From Carboxylicivirga sp. (GTDB lineage Bacteria; Bacteroidota; Bacteroidia; Bacteroidales; Marinilabiliaceae): a stretch of DNA of 64,000 nucleotides. Under the pieces are notes generated by a model. That model saw nothing but the letters and a program-made list of their open reading frames with translations, searched no databases and was not told the origin of the DNA. Every line of letters starts with the position of its first letter. Position 1 is the stretch's first letter. The stretch is from NCBI GenBank assembly GCA_025210475.1, contig JAOARW010000121.1, positions 98,929-162,928 on the forward strand. Direction: 5' to 3'. This document shows positions 50,153 through 59,888 of the stretch, in pieces. Position numbers and translations under genes: made by a program.

Positions 50153-52126
50153 TTAAAATGTCTCGTATTCTTCCAGTTCGATGTTCTGGTTAAGATTAAT
50201 AGGTACACCCGTTACACTTGGTACTTTAGGTTTGTTAGATGGCTTTTGCTCATTTTTAGCAGGCTTTGGTTCTTTTGGAGTGCTGGTTAAAGCCGTATTT
50301 TTTTTGTCAGTTGATTTGCTGACATCGAAGAAATTAACCACCTCACTCAATTGCTCAGTTTGTTGGCTTAACTCTTCTGAGTTGGCACTAAGTTCCTCAG
50401 CGGTACTGGTGTTATTTTGAGTTACCTTATTAAGTTCATTGATGGCGATGCTGATTTGATTCATTGACGTTCTTTGTTCTTTAGATGCCACATGAATTTC
50501 GTCGCTGGCTAAAGCATTTTTCTCCAGGAGCGGAATAACTACTTTACAAACATCAAGTGTGCCAGTTGCGCTGCTTGATAATTCATTACCAATTTCGGTT
50601 ATGTTCTTGTTGATTAACTGCGTATTTTCAGCCAGCTTGCGAATGTGGTTGGCAATAACCGAAAAGCCTTTGCCATATTCACCGGCCTGCGCTGCTTCAA
50701 TGGCTGCATTCAGGGATAACAGTTTTATCTGATCGGCCAATTCGCCAATGCTGCGAATAAAGCCATTCATATTTTTGGCCTGTTCAACGGTCTTACGACT
50801 TGTGGTTTCCAGCACCTCAATCTTTTGATTGATTTTTTTGGTAAGCATCACATTAACCTCCGAATTACCGGTGTTTTGCTCAACAGTAGCGTTCACTTCT
50901 TCCATGGTAGTTGCAATTTCTTCCACATTAGCCGCTTGCAGGTTGGCGCCCTCGCTAATGTATGCAGCGGCTTTGCTTAGTTCGCTGCTACCTACCTTTA
51001 AGTGTTTAACGCTTAATATTGTTTGCCGAAGTAGTTGACCGACCACATCAATGGTTTTGTTGAGGCTCAGCGATAAACGGGCAATTTCGTTATTGGAATT
51101 TGGAATGTTTAATTTTTCATTCAAATTACCATCACTTACTTTTTCAAGCAGTAGTTCAGAGTCAACCAGTGGTTTGAATTTTCTGTTGAAGGTAATTAGA
51201 ATAAATGCGGATAAAGCGATTATAACAATTAAGCCTATGATAACGTTTCTTCCCACAACACCTCGCAATAGGCTGTTAATCTCCTCCTTTTTGTAACTGG
51301 CAAGAATGGCCACTTTTAAATGCTCGTTTACCAAAGGAAGTAAAATTTTGCTATCTCCCTTAAACTCATAATTAATGGCCTGAAGCTTCATTTCCTCTTT
51401 AAATACTTCCTCAGGTAAATCAAGAGCCGAAGTGTTTAATGACCAATTTAAGCTGGTGTCGGGATGAGCTACCATCATGCCATCGGTTGTGCGCATTACA
51501 AAGGCATAACCTCCCTGGCCAATCTTAAAAGTATTAATAACATCTTGAATTTTTGCATCAAGGTAGTTGGCAAAACACATGACGTATTTACTGGAGTCAG
51601 TCGAAATATGTACCGGAGTGGTACTTAATAACACGGTGCGATGCGTTACCGGGCTTAAACTCGGATAACTGGTGCAAGTTTTATTTTCCAGGGCTGCCAG
51701 GTAGTTTTCGTGGTAATCGCCTGAGTTGGCAAATTTAAGTCCTTGACTAACGTTTCTGGCATCATACTTAATTGAAAATCCATCGTTGGGCATTACCTCT
51801 GCAATGAATACATTTTCTGCACTTTCATGATGGTTATGTATGTGGAGTAAAAATTCCTGAATAGCTTCTGTGTCGTTATTGGCCAGATCGTGCCTTAGTT
51901 TTTCGTTATCAGCCATTTGTTTGGTGACGTAGTTCATCTCTTCAGAGATGTTTTCAATCACAGAATTCATCAACAAACAGGCATTTCTGGCATTGTTCTG
52001 ATATTCTTCGTTAAAATCATTATTAAAGGAGTAGATATTACTCCCGGTCAAAATAAAAACTAATAAAGCAGTCGCCAGTGTAACTAAAATAAGTAGTTCA
52101 CTGACCACGCTATTCTTCTTGAACAT
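50153..52126 (-). CDS. Methyl-accepting chemotaxis protein with Cache sensor
   Basis: 657 residues: transmembrane helix 1 at about 12-32, periplasmic Cache-like sensor domain (about 40-290), helix 2 (about 290-312), HAMP domain, and the signalling hairpin with LSLNAAIEAAQAGEYGKGFS at the tip. The extreme C-terminus, EYETF, matches the [NDE]-[WY]-x-x-F docking pentapeptide that binds CheR or CheB in other chemoreceptors. A pattern of FSVIANHIRKLAENT (His where Glu is common) is a small oddity. It is a single gene with no che genes nearby. Confidence 0.93.
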   Translation of the reverse strand: MFKKNSVVSELLILVTLATALLVFILTGSNIYSFNNDFNEEYQNNARNACLLMNSVIENISEEMNYVTKQMADNEKLRHDLANNDTEAIQEFLLHIHNHHESAENVFIAEVMPNDGFSIKYDARNVSQGLKFANSGDYHENYLAALENKTCTSYPSLSPVTHRTVLLSTTPVHISTDSSKYVMCFANYLDAKIQDVINTFKIGQGGYAFVMRTTDGMMVAHPDTSLNWSLNTSALDLPEEVFKEEMKLQAINYEFKGDSKILLPLVNEHLKVAILASYKKEEINSLLRGVVGRNVIIGLIVIIALSAFILITFNRKFKPLVDSELLLEKVSDGNLNEKLNIPNSNNEIARLSLSLNKTIDVVGQLLRQTILSVKHLKVGSSELSKAAAYISEGANLQAANVEEIATTMEEVNATVEQNTGNSEVNVMLTKKINQKIEVLETTSRKTVEQAKNMNGFIRSIGELADQIKLLSLNAAIEAAQAGEYGKGFSVIANHIRKLAENTQLINKNITEIGNELSSSATGTLDVCKVVIPLLEKNALASDEIHVASKEQRTSMNQISIAINELNKVTQNNTSTAEELSANSEELSQQTEQLSEVVNFFDVSKSTDKKNTALTSTPKEPKPAKNEQKPSNKPKVPSVTGVPINLNQNIELEEYETF

Positions 52127-52873
52127 ATCCGATTATTTTTCAAATTCAAACCCGTGATACGTCGATTTATATAAAAAGTTATAGTTAATGAATTAAATTT
52201 TAATAAAGGATTAAAATGTCTTTTGTTAATTAGTGATTGATGTTGCTTCTAATGTTCATATATACAGACTAGTAGTTGTTAAAGTGATGTTGGAATCTTT
52301 TCGGTATAACGTTTGCTTTTTTCTGATTTGAAGATGTATGGATTTGATATTGCTTCAATTAAATATATGTATTAACAATATAAATAAGAGTGCTGATTTG
52401 ATGTTGAACAATATTATCTAATACATAAAAATAGGCGATAGTAAGCTGAGTGTTCCTGATGTATAGAACTAAATTATGTCAAAATGTATGCACTTAAGAA
52501 GATGTAAAAGCGATTTGATATGGGTGGTAAAACACAATACTTCTTCTAAGTGTATGTTAAATAAGAATTGGGGTATTTGATCGAATTTGACTAAATGGTG
52601 TTGGTAATGAGAGTTTAAGAGGAGGGTTTTTATTGAATCATGTACTCGTGATGTTTACAAATAAAAATTGTGGTTAATAACAGAAAGCAGCTGAAATTAC
52701 TGTTATGTAGAGAGCTTAGATTTAGGTATGAAGAAAAGTTTAACTTGTGACCAGCTGGTATATACGATGTATCAGAAAGAAAAAGAAGCTTGTTCAAGAA
52801 AAAGTTGGTAAAAATTAACAAGATGCCGACCAAATGGTCTATTTTTAGGCCCGTTTTACTAACACAAATCTAA
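52127..52873. other. AT-rich non-coding region
   Basis: About 745 bases with no open frame of any quality on either strand, no RNA gene, no palindrome above chance. The left 100 bases should contain the chemoreceptor promoter and the right 100 the nuclease promoter, but no perfect -7 element was found in either. The low base complexity (AT-rich, short T-runs) may reflect a decayed gene. Confidence 0.5.
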
Positions 52874-54820
52874 ATGAAACATTTTCTACTCTTGTGGGCT
52901 ATGTGTTTGTTTTTTCAGGTACAAGCACAGATAGTCATAAATGAAGTTGATGCCGATACACCTGGAACCGATACCAATGAATTTATAGAATTAAAAACGA
53001 CAACAGCCAACATGGCTTTAGATGGTTATGTGGTGGTGTTGTTTAATGGTAGCGACGATAAAAGTTATCAATCCTTTGATCTGGATGGCTATACCAGTGA
53101 TGCCAACGGACTATTTGTTTTGGGCACAGGTAGTGTTGTCCCATCGCCTGATTTGGTTTTTTCAAAAGCCAGTAATATGGTGCAGAATGGTCCCGATGCT
53201 GTGGCTGTTTATAGTGGTAATGCCAGCGATTTTGCCAATGACACACCGATTACAAAATCTGGTTTGTTAGATGTGCTCATATACGACACCAGTGATGGGG
53301 ATGACTCGGGACTGTTAAACGGTTTTGGGGTGACCATCCAATACGATGAAAATGCCGGTGGCGACAAGGACAACCATTCAAACCAACGTAAAGCAGATGG
53401 TACCTTTGAGGCAAAGGAGCCGACACCGGGCGCTTTAAATGATGGAGGGAGTAGCACAACGACTTCTGTAACGATATCAACGGATCAAAGCAAATATACC
53501 GAAGGTGAGAGCTTTGATGTGAAGTTTACATGTTCGAAGGCCGTAGAAGGAGATCTTGTCATTAATTATACCTTGGCTAATGGTGACTTTACGAGTACCG
53601 ATTATAATGCTGTTCTTACTTCGACAATTGCAGACGGAAGCACTTCTTCGACCGTAAGCGTTAGTCTGGTTGATGACACAGATATTGAAGGCACCGAAAG
53701 CCTGGTGTTGCACATTGATGATTTAGGATCGGCTTACCAGATAGTTAATAATGACTATCCGGTAATGATTCGGGACAATGATTACGATGTTGATGGATAT
53801 GGAACTCCAGTGGCTCCATCCTATGGAAATGTGAGTTCAACTGCGCCCGATTCGTATTATCAAAGTTTGAATGGTTTATCGGGTCAGGCGCTTCGTGCAG
53901 CGATTACAAATTTGATTTCAGATCCGAATGTTGTACGGGCCCAAACCTATGGTGATGTTTGGGATATCTTGAAGGAGGCAGATGTTAATCCGGAAAATGA
54001 AGACCAAGTGTGGTTAATATATACCGAACAAGGGCGTCTTAAGAGTGCACAGCAATCAACAGGATCTCCTATTGGAAAATGGAACCGGGAACATATTTAC
54101 CCTCAATCAAGAGGTGGTTTTTCCGATGGTACATCCAGGAGTGCTGACGGAAAAGAGATATACATGTATACCGATGCAACGCATACCGAACATGGCCATT
54201 CGGATGCTCATGCCTTGCGACCGGCTGATTCGCAAGAAAATTCCAGCCGTAGCAATAAGGATTATGGTACACAGTACGCCGGACCAACGGGGAATGCCGG
54301 TAGTTGGAAAGGTGATGTAGCTCGCAGTGTGATGTACATGGCTTTACGATACAATTCCCTCGATGTAGTATCAGGTGATCCGGATGATGCAACTGTGGGG
54401 CAACTGGGCGATCTGAACTATTTGCTTCAATGGCATATGGCAGATGAAGCCGATGATTATGAAATGCACCGTAATAATGTGATTTACGAATGGCAGTTAA
54501 ATCGTAATCCTTTTATTGACCATCCAGAATTGGCAGATTATGTGTTCGGCGATAAGCAGAACGAGGTTTACAATAGTGCCACAGACATTGAAACTCTCAC
54601 AAATACTATTGGTATTCATCCGAATCCGGTACTTGATCAAATCTATTTCTCCGAAATGTTGAATGGCAACATGGAGATTTACAGCCAGGATGGTCGTTTG
54701 GTACATTCAGCAGAGCTGGCAGGCAAGCAATATGATTTATCATTCCTTGAGAAAGGTTTGTATATATACCGTTTAAAAACTAAACAAGGAGTTAGCGTTG
54801 GTAAGTTTCTGAAAAAGTAA
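52874..54820 (+). CDS. Secreted endonuclease I with lamin-tail, Calx-beta and T9SS domains
   Basis: 648 residues. Signal peptide (to QVQAQ), a lamin-tail-like domain (about 20-190, IVINEVDADTPGTDTNEFIE), a Calx-beta domain (about 200-305, with EGESFDVKFT and DDTDIEGTES), then the EndA/NucM-type nuclease (about 325-560) with catalytic WNREHIYPQSR (His407), and a C-terminal T9SS type A sorting domain (IHPNPVLDQIYF ... LYIYRLKTKQG). It is therefore secreted by the type IX system and degrades extracellular DNA or RNA, for nutrition or against phages and transformation. Monocistronic. Confidence 0.9.
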   Translation: MKHFLLLWAMCLFFQVQAQIVINEVDADTPGTDTNEFIELKTTTANMALDGYVVVLFNGSDDKSYQSFDLDGYTSDANGLFVLGTGSVVPSPDLVFSKASNMVQNGPDAVAVYSGNASDFANDTPITKSGLLDVLIYDTSDGDDSGLLNGFGVTIQYDENAGGDKDNHSNQRKADGTFEAKEPTPGALNDGGSSTTTSVTISTDQSKYTEGESFDVKFTCSKAVEGDLVINYTLANGDFTSTDYNAVLTSTIADGSTSSTVSVSLVDDTDIEGTESLVLHIDDLGSAYQIVNNDYPVMIRDNDYDVDGYGTPVAPSYGNVSSTAPDSYYQSLNGLSGQALRAAITNLISDPNVVRAQTYGDVWDILKEADVNPENEDQVWLIYTEQGRLKSAQQSTGSPIGKWNREHIYPQSRGGFSDGTSRSADGKEIYMYTDATHTEHGHSDAHALRPADSQENSSRSNKDYGTQYAGPTGNAGSWKGDVARSVMYMALRYNSLDVVSGDPDDATVGQLGDLNYLLQWHMADEADDYEMHRNNVIYEWQLNRNPFIDHPELADYVFGDKQNEVYNSATDIETLTNTIGIHPNPVLDQIYFSEMLNGNMEIYSQDGRLVHSAELAGKQYDLSFLEKGLYIYRLKTKQGVSVGKFLKK

Positions 54821-54900
54821 TTTCTATTGATACAATGCAGTGCTTAAAATAGTTTTGTAGCAATATTAAAGGTGATTTATGACCAACTTGGCAAAATAAT

Positions 54901-54931
54901 AAATGGCTCTTGATTTACTCAGGAGCCATTT
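54901..54931. terminator. Bidirectional terminator between endonuclease and sialidase genes
   Basis: AAATGGCTC (54901-54909) and GAGCCATTT (54923-54931) form a perfect 9-bp stem, with further TGA/TCA pairing inside. A T-run follows on the plus strand and the two genes converge. Confidence 0.85.
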
Positions 54932-54971
54932 ATTTTATGTATTAATTATTTCAAAGATATTGCTTTATACT

Positions 54972-56648
54972 TTATTCGTTCGACTTCTGAAAATCCTCAA
55001 GGTAAGCAGTAATATCAATTTTCTGAAAAGTCATATGTGCCTGGCTACCCTCATATACAATTCCAATGGTATGATTATCGATGGAGCTTAAGCAGGAATA
55101 TCCTGCTGCCCTGTATTCATCCAGTTCTATCCAGTACTTTTCCGGCCAGCTTTGGCCTTTATCGAAACTCATTTTAATGGTTTGTTTAATGCGGGCTTGT
55201 TTAGAGTTGGGATTTGAAAAAAGCAAGACACTTTTTTTATCGCCACTTTCTGTTTTGTACTCATGTTTATATAAACTGGCCATGCAAACAGGTTCTATTA
55301 AAGCCCCATGATGAGTGGTGTGCTCCGTCCAATTAGCACCCATATCTGTTGTGGTGAAAATAGCACGTCCATTATTATCTCCTTTTTCTTTTCGGTTACG
55401 ATTATCGCGCATATTGAGCATTAGTTCACCTTCTTTTAATTCTACTACAGAGCATTCTGTTGTGTTCGTGAAGGCCTGATTGCTAGTAATCCAAGTTTTT
55501 CCGCCATCTTTACTATAAGTGATGTTTGAGAATGGTAAGCCAGTTTGGTTGCGTCCCTGAGTTGGGAATACCAATGTGCCATCTTTCATGGTGATGCCGG
55601 CGCCCGGAGCAGGAGCCCATAACCACCATTCTTTCTTTTTACACATTTCTGTCAGGTTAACAGGTTTGCTCCATGTTTGTCCATCATCCGTACTTTTTGA
55701 GATGATGAACTGGCTGGTTTGATTAACCTCTAAGCCGGGTTGCGATCCTCGGTTACGCCATTGGTGATTCCACGCGGAGCTTTCTTCGTTTAGGCCTTGC
55801 AGCCATTTACCCTCAGCGTTAATAACACCATGCATCCAAAGGCCTGCAATAAATATGTTATCAGAATTTTTATCAACCAAAATACAGGCATCACTTACGC
55901 CATTAAATTTTTCAGGAAGATTACCCCATTGCCCCATGTCTTGAGCAATGTGCATGGCTTCCCAGGTCTCGCCGCCATCTGTTGATCGGCTTACACCAAT
56001 ATCGATATGTCCCTGAAGATCTCTGCCACTTTCTCGTCGAACATCATAAATTGCAAGCAAGGTGCCGTTATTTGTTGTTGCAAGGCCCGGGATACGATAG
56101 GTATGTACATTGTCCTGTCTATGCTGACGAAGTGCGACACCAGTTCGCCAAAATTTAGAATCGTCAATAGGATTTAATGGAGATAGCCGTTGTTCGTTAA
56201 CTGTGGCGTAGGCTAGCTTAGCTTGTAGCTTGGTAAGCAAATCGCAGTCGTCCTTTAATTGAAAACTTAGCCAGAAATAGTTTTTACCTGGCTTTAACGT
56301 TTGCTTACCACTCACTATAAGTTGTTTCTGGGGAGATATGCCCTTGCCAAACGTTTGATCATCGATAAAATGATTCTCTTTTGTACCCGAATAAAATACT
56401 TGAACTGATTTTACATTCTGAATAATGTTGTCATTCAAGGTAAAAGATAATTCTGTAACTGTTTGGGTATTCATCGAATCACCTTCTATAAGTACTTGTA
56501 AAGCCGGGTTATTCTTTTTCCACTTTAAAATAGGAAGGTTTACAAATACACTGTCAATTTTCTCACTTTGTTGTGGCCTGTTACAAGCGCTTATGAAAAG
56601 TAAGAGTCCTATAAATGCAATGGTATTTATTGTTTTAATTGTGTTCAT
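54972..56648 (-). CDS. nanH: Exo-alpha-sialidase (GH33), lipoprotein
   Basis: 558 residues with lipobox (Cys22, FISAC). An N-terminal BNR-associated domain (about 30-165) is followed by a six-bladed propeller with RIP arginine motif (YRIPGLATTNNGTLLAIYD). At least five Asp-box repeats follow (STDGGETW, STDDGQTW, SKDGGKTW, TTDMGANW, SFDKGQSW). Near the end AGYSCLSSI carries the presumed catalytic Tyr. It removes terminal sialic acids from glycans outside the cell. It follows a GntR regulator whose operator motif occurs ahead of both genes. Confidence 0.92.
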   Translation of the reverse strand: MNTIKTINTIAFIGLLLFISACNRPQQSEKIDSVFVNLPILKWKKNNPALQVLIEGDSMNTQTVTELSFTLNDNIIQNVKSVQVFYSGTKENHFIDDQTFGKGISPQKQLIVSGKQTLKPGKNYFWLSFQLKDDCDLLTKLQAKLAYATVNEQRLSPLNPIDDSKFWRTGVALRQHRQDNVHTYRIPGLATTNNGTLLAIYDVRRESGRDLQGHIDIGVSRSTDGGETWEAMHIAQDMGQWGNLPEKFNGVSDACILVDKNSDNIFIAGLWMHGVINAEGKWLQGLNEESSAWNHQWRNRGSQPGLEVNQTSQFIISKSTDDGQTWSKPVNLTEMCKKKEWWLWAPAPGAGITMKDGTLVFPTQGRNQTGLPFSNITYSKDGGKTWITSNQAFTNTTECSVVELKEGELMLNMRDNRNRKEKGDNNGRAIFTTTDMGANWTEHTTHHGALIEPVCMASLYKHEYKTESGDKKSVLLFSNPNSKQARIKQTIKMSFDKGQSWPEKYWIELDEYRAAGYSCLSSIDNHTIGIVYEGSQAHMTFQKIDITAYLEDFQKSNE

Positions 56649-56691
56649 TATAAGAGTTTTAATGATAGTTTGTATTTGTGAATAACGAAAA

Positions 56692-56716
56692 TAACACAGG
56701 GACGCAATGACGCAAA
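56692..56716. repeat. Fragment of the ACACAGAG-type repeat
   Basis: ATAACACAGGGACGCAATGAC, related to the 43139-43345 element, lies in the nanH leader region, 44 bases upstream of its ATG. Confidence 0.45.
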
Positions 56717-56754
56717 GCTTTTATGAGTTTGATAAGAAACACTGTGACTTAATG

Positions 56755-56775
56755 TCTCAATATTTTTTATTGAGA
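56755..56775. repeat. Hairpin in the nanH leader
   Basis: TCTCAAT (56755-56761) and ATTGAGA (56769-56775) form a perfect 7-bp stem with an A/T-rich loop. Position in the predicted 190-base nanH leader; function unknown. Confidence 0.4.
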
Positions 56776-56840
56776 AGTCTCTATTCGCTTTCCGTTGCAT
56801 GCCTGATTGTTTTATTAAAAATTGTTGACCTAATGACATA

Positions 56841-56851
56841 TTGTCTGACAA
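56841..56851. promoter_or_regulatory. GntR operator at the nanH promoter
   Basis: TTGTCTGACAA, a palindrome around T, identical to the site upstream of the GntR gene; 16 bases (CATATTGTCTGACAAA) are shared. On the minus strand the TCACTTTG formed at its edge is one mismatch from a -7 element, so the operator overlaps a promoter about 190 bases before nanH. Confidence 0.65.
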
Positions 56852-56889
56852 AGTGAGTTTTGCGTTTTCTATTAATTCATTTGTATTGT

Positions 56890-57594
56890 TTAAGGAGTAT
56901 TACCTTTTACTAATGCAAAATATAATTGCAGATGATTTCTCATGGCTTCACGAAACTCTTCTTTTTTATTGTTTTTAAGTAAGGTAAGTAGATGTTTGTG
57001 AGAAACGGAATTGGCAGAATCACTTTTCTCTATCAAAATATCGAAGTTCTCTTTAGCAAATACAAAGATGGGGTAGAGGATATTTTGAAATTGTTGCACA
57101 GTATTATTATTGGCTATTTGCAATAGGCGAACATGAAAGTCATAATCACTTTGAGGTGTGAATTGATTGGCTTTTATTTCAACTTGTTGGGCTATAATTT
57201 TCTCCAAATCTTTAATGTCTTGTGGTACAACATTTTCAAATATAAAATCAACAGCGCCCAATTCAATCATAATTCTGAAACCTAACAAGTCGATTAATTT
57301 ACTGTCGCTTAATAAATGTGGGTTCATAACCCGTTCGAGTCCGCTAAATAAGGACGGTTCTCTTAAAATCATGCCTTTTCCAGGCTTCGATTCGATTAAG
57401 CCAACCATTCTAAACCGGCTAAGCGCTTCTCTTAAAACACTTCTTCCTACACCCAGCGCATCTTTTAGTTCAATTTCACCTGGCATCGTGTCGCCTGGTT
57501 TAAAGCTCATTTCTCTAAAGTAATTGAGCAACTTACTTTCAACCTGATCTACAAGAGATGGTTTCTGGCTAACTCTTAAACTTGATTTTAACAT
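56890..57594 (-). CDS. GntR family (FadR-type) transcription regulator
   Basis: 234 residues. Winged-helix domain (residues about 15-75, EIELKDALGVGRSVLREALSR) and a C-terminal FCD ligand domain (about 90-225, with RIMIELGAVDF, SDYDFHVRLL and MRNHLQ). Its own promoter overlaps TTGTCTGACAA, which recurs ahead of nanH directly downstream, so autorepression and sialidase repression are inferred. By analogy to enterobacterial NanR, a sialic-acid-derived effector is plausible. Confidence 0.92.
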   Translation of the reverse strand: MLKSSLRVSQKPSLVDQVESKLLNYFREMSFKPGDTMPGEIELKDALGVGRSVLREALSRFRMVGLIESKPGKGMILREPSLFSGLERVMNPHLLSDSKLIDLLGFRIMIELGAVDFIFENVVPQDIKDLEKIIAQQVEIKANQFTPQSDYDFHVRLLQIANNNTVQQFQNILYPIFVFAKENFDILIEKSDSANSVSHKHLLTLLKNNKKEEFREAMRNHLQLYFALVKGNTP

Positions 57595-57609
57595 CCCTAC
57601 TTATTCATA

Positions 57610-57649
57610 TTGTCTGACAAATGTAGGTGATGAAGCATTATTGTCCAAA
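57610..57649 (-). promoter_or_regulatory. Consensus promoter of the GntR gene with overlapping operator
   Basis: On the minus strand TTTG (57649-57646), a 20-base spacer and TACATTTG (57625-57618), an exact TAnnTTTG. The operator TTGTCTGACAA (57610-57620) shares the last bases of the -7 box and covers the expected transcription start, the arrangement expected of autorepression. Confidence 0.7.
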
Positions 57650-57737
57650 AAAACGATAAAAAATGAGTTTTAGTGGTTGTAAGTTTTAAAATATGAATAA
57701 GTGTACTTTTGATGCCATAAAGAATAGGGTGTAGCTT

Positions 57738-58406
57738 TTATAACTTAAATCCGAAATTTAGTTTTACTACCGTGTTTTTAAATTTCTCGTCAGATTTGAA
57801 ATTCTCATATTTCATTTCGCGATTTAAGCCCCAATCAACAGCCAGGTTCACCAACAGGGAATGACTATTTAAGCCAATGCCAGTAGATATGCCATAATCG
57901 AGATTGTTGATTTTCTTTCCTTCAATTTCGAAATCTGGCTTATATGGCTCATCATTTATATACATTTTTGAGTTGGAATTGTTGAATAATAAATAGCTGG
58001 CATAAGGGCCAACAAAAGGGTAAATGTCTATACTCGCAAGCGAGAATTTATATTTAATGGTGATTGGCAGGTCAATGTAATAATTATTGATTTGCGACTC
58101 AATCTGTATTGTCTGGTAATTATTGGTAAATCCATCTGATAAATAAAACACAATATTCGATTTGCTCCTTTCGCGTTTTAAGGCAAAACTTGCTTGAGGG
58201 GATAAGTAAAAGCGATTACCTATTGGTAAGTCCAATAAGCCGCCTATCTGAAAGCCCAATTGCTTTGTTCGATCCAAGTTATCTTTATCCTTGAGTTCCG
58301 ATAGAGTTGAGATATTGGTTCCGCCAAGCAAGTAAAAATCTTGTGCCATTAGTTGCTTGCTAAATAGGAATAGGCTAATGATTAGAAGTGGTTTTAAAAT
58401 GTTCAT
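57738..58406 (-). CDS. Outer-membrane beta-barrel protein (porin-like, OMP_b-brl_2 type)
   Basis: 222 residues with a signal peptide (ending LMAQ) and a beta-barrel with typical alternating pattern (FYLLGGTNISTLSELKD, GFQIGGLLDLPIGNRFYLSPQ, ending VVKLNFGFKL with the final aromatic/Leu). Similar small barrels (PorT-like family) are common in Bacteroidota. Function unknown. Confidence 0.8.
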   Translation of the reverse strand: MNILKPLLIISLFLFSKQLMAQDFYLLGGTNISTLSELKDKDNLDRTKQLGFQIGGLLDLPIGNRFYLSPQASFALKRERSKSNIVFYLSDGFTNNYQTIQIESQINNYYIDLPITIKYKFSLASIDIYPFVGPYASYLLFNNSNSKMYINDEPYKPDFEIEGKKINNLDYGISTGIGLNSHSLLVNLAVDWGLNREMKYENFKSDEKFKNTVVKLNFGFKL

Positions 58407-58552
58407 ATTTGTATTCTGGAGTGATTAAAATTAAGATTATAAACAGTTGATTTCTATTGCAGTTATAATTGCTTCTTTAAATAGATCATATCAACAAGTT
58501 GTATGCCGTCTTCAATTATCGGGTGCTTGTAATTATCTGTAAAGAAGTTTTT

Positions 58553-58906
58553 TTATCGATGCGATTGCTCAAATCCACAACTCTCATAAAATGACAAAAT
58601 TGCTGGTGTTTCACCCGTTCCAACGAGCATCGTTTTATAGTCGTTTTTGTAATAATCCGAAATAAACCTGATTATTGCTTTGCCATAGCCATTGCCTTGA
58701 TACTTCTCATATGTGGCCAGGTTCTTCAATTCGCAGGTTTCTTCATTAATTGAAGCTACTACGCAAATCGTCTTCAGGTCGTCATCGTACAGGGCAAATA
58801 GATCGCCATGATCCAAATACTTGTCAATCATTTCTTCCGACTCATCTGCTAGGAGTAACAAATCAAGGTATTGCTTTTTGTTTTGGTTGATTTTTTCTAT
58901 TCTCAT
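58553..58906 (-). CDS. GNAT family N-acetyltransferase
   Basis: 117 residues; YQGNGYGKAIIRF is the acetyl-CoA-binding motif (Q/RxxGxG/A). Substrate unknown. No signal peptide; the N-terminal MRIEKINQNKKQYLDLL is typical of short GNAT proteins. Confidence 0.85.
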   Translation of the reverse strand: MRIEKINQNKKQYLDLLLLADESEEMIDKYLDHGDLFALYDDDLKTICVVASINEETCELKNLATYEKYQGNGYGKAIIRFISDYYKNDYKTMLVGTGETPAILSFYESCGFEQSHR

Positions 58907-59207
58907 TTTATCTTTTAAGTAAGAATTTAGCTTAGCTGATATTCAGCTCTTTAGTTGTGATAAAAGGAAGAGTATGCATTAATAGGCGTAAATCGTGGGT
59001 TTTTGTATCGTTAGTTAAACGTATTTTTCCATCAATTATCGACTACTAAATTATTAATTATGATTTAATAAAAGGCACAATTTTACAAATGTTCTATTTT
59101 GAATGATTTGTTGTTTATGTTGGCTAATGAAGTTATGGACATGGGTAACATAATGCAATTTGATGAGCTTTCAAATAGAGAAGCATTGAGATGTTCCATA
59201 TTGTTTC
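58907..59207. other. Non-coding spacer
   Basis: About 300 AT-rich bases with no gene, palindrome or recognisable promoter. Confidence 0.5.
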
Positions 59208-59774
59208 TCAATAGTACTTCTCAATTCCACCAAATCCTTTAATTTGTTTATTGTTCCTGGTTTTTTCAATAAAGTTTTTCAGTCGTTTTTCAAATTCGTC
59301 CGGCCTCTTCCGTGCCGATTCAATGTAGGCAATTCTTATTCTTTTGTAGGGTTCTGAAAAGTTAAGATAGTTTTCCCAGACCGATTGCTCCGCTTTTAAC
59401 TGAGCGATGATGTCTTTTGGGAAAATAAATGCCTGTTGAATTATTTCCGCAACTTCGTGCTCAATGGAGTTGTGAATCAGTTGCTTTTGGTAAAGCCATC
59501 TTAATCGTTCGATGTTTGGTTGCGAGAAGTTTGAATTGTTTCTCCTTTTACAAAACCTTTGAATAGACGTTTCAGCGTTAAGTGATTTAAGCGTACTGTC
59601 AATCCAACCAAAGCAGAGAGCTTCCTCAACTGCGTCGTTGTATAGGATTCGTTCTTTACCGGTATTTTTTAAAGGATATTCTAACCAAATTTCATCCTTT
59701 GACTCAAACTGTTTTTCGAGCCATTCTCTCCATTTCTTTCTTTCGGTAAAATATTTGGTTTCTATTTTTTTCAT
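59208..59774 (-). CDS. YdeI/OmpD-associated family protein
   Basis: 188 residues with the family features WREWLEKQFESKDEIWLEY, VEEALCFGWIDSTLK and a KRRNNSNFSQPNIERLRWL block; proteins of this group are linked to bacteriocin or polymyxin tolerance in some bacteria, but the mechanism is unclear. Probably cytosolic. Confidence 0.85.
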   Translation of the reverse strand: MKKIETKYFTERKKWREWLEKQFESKDEIWLEYPLKNTGKERILYNDAVEEALCFGWIDSTLKSLNAETSIQRFCKRRNNSNFSQPNIERLRWLYQKQLIHNSIEHEVAEIIQQAFIFPKDIIAQLKAEQSVWENYLNFSEPYKRIRIAYIESARKRPDEFEKRLKNFIEKTRNNKQIKGFGGIEKYY

Positions 59775-59888
59775 TTGTCAAACAATTGTCAAATTACATA
59801 TCACCTTATAATAGCGCAAATTTGCCATTTCTACATTTAGTTTTTCACCGCGCTAGGTTGTAATAATTAATAACAATTTAAGGTTGTT

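Noticed and set aside
52127..52873. Hidden gene in the 745-base spacer upstream of the endonuclease gene
   Set aside because: The longest frames are short, AT-rich and carry no recognisable sequence.
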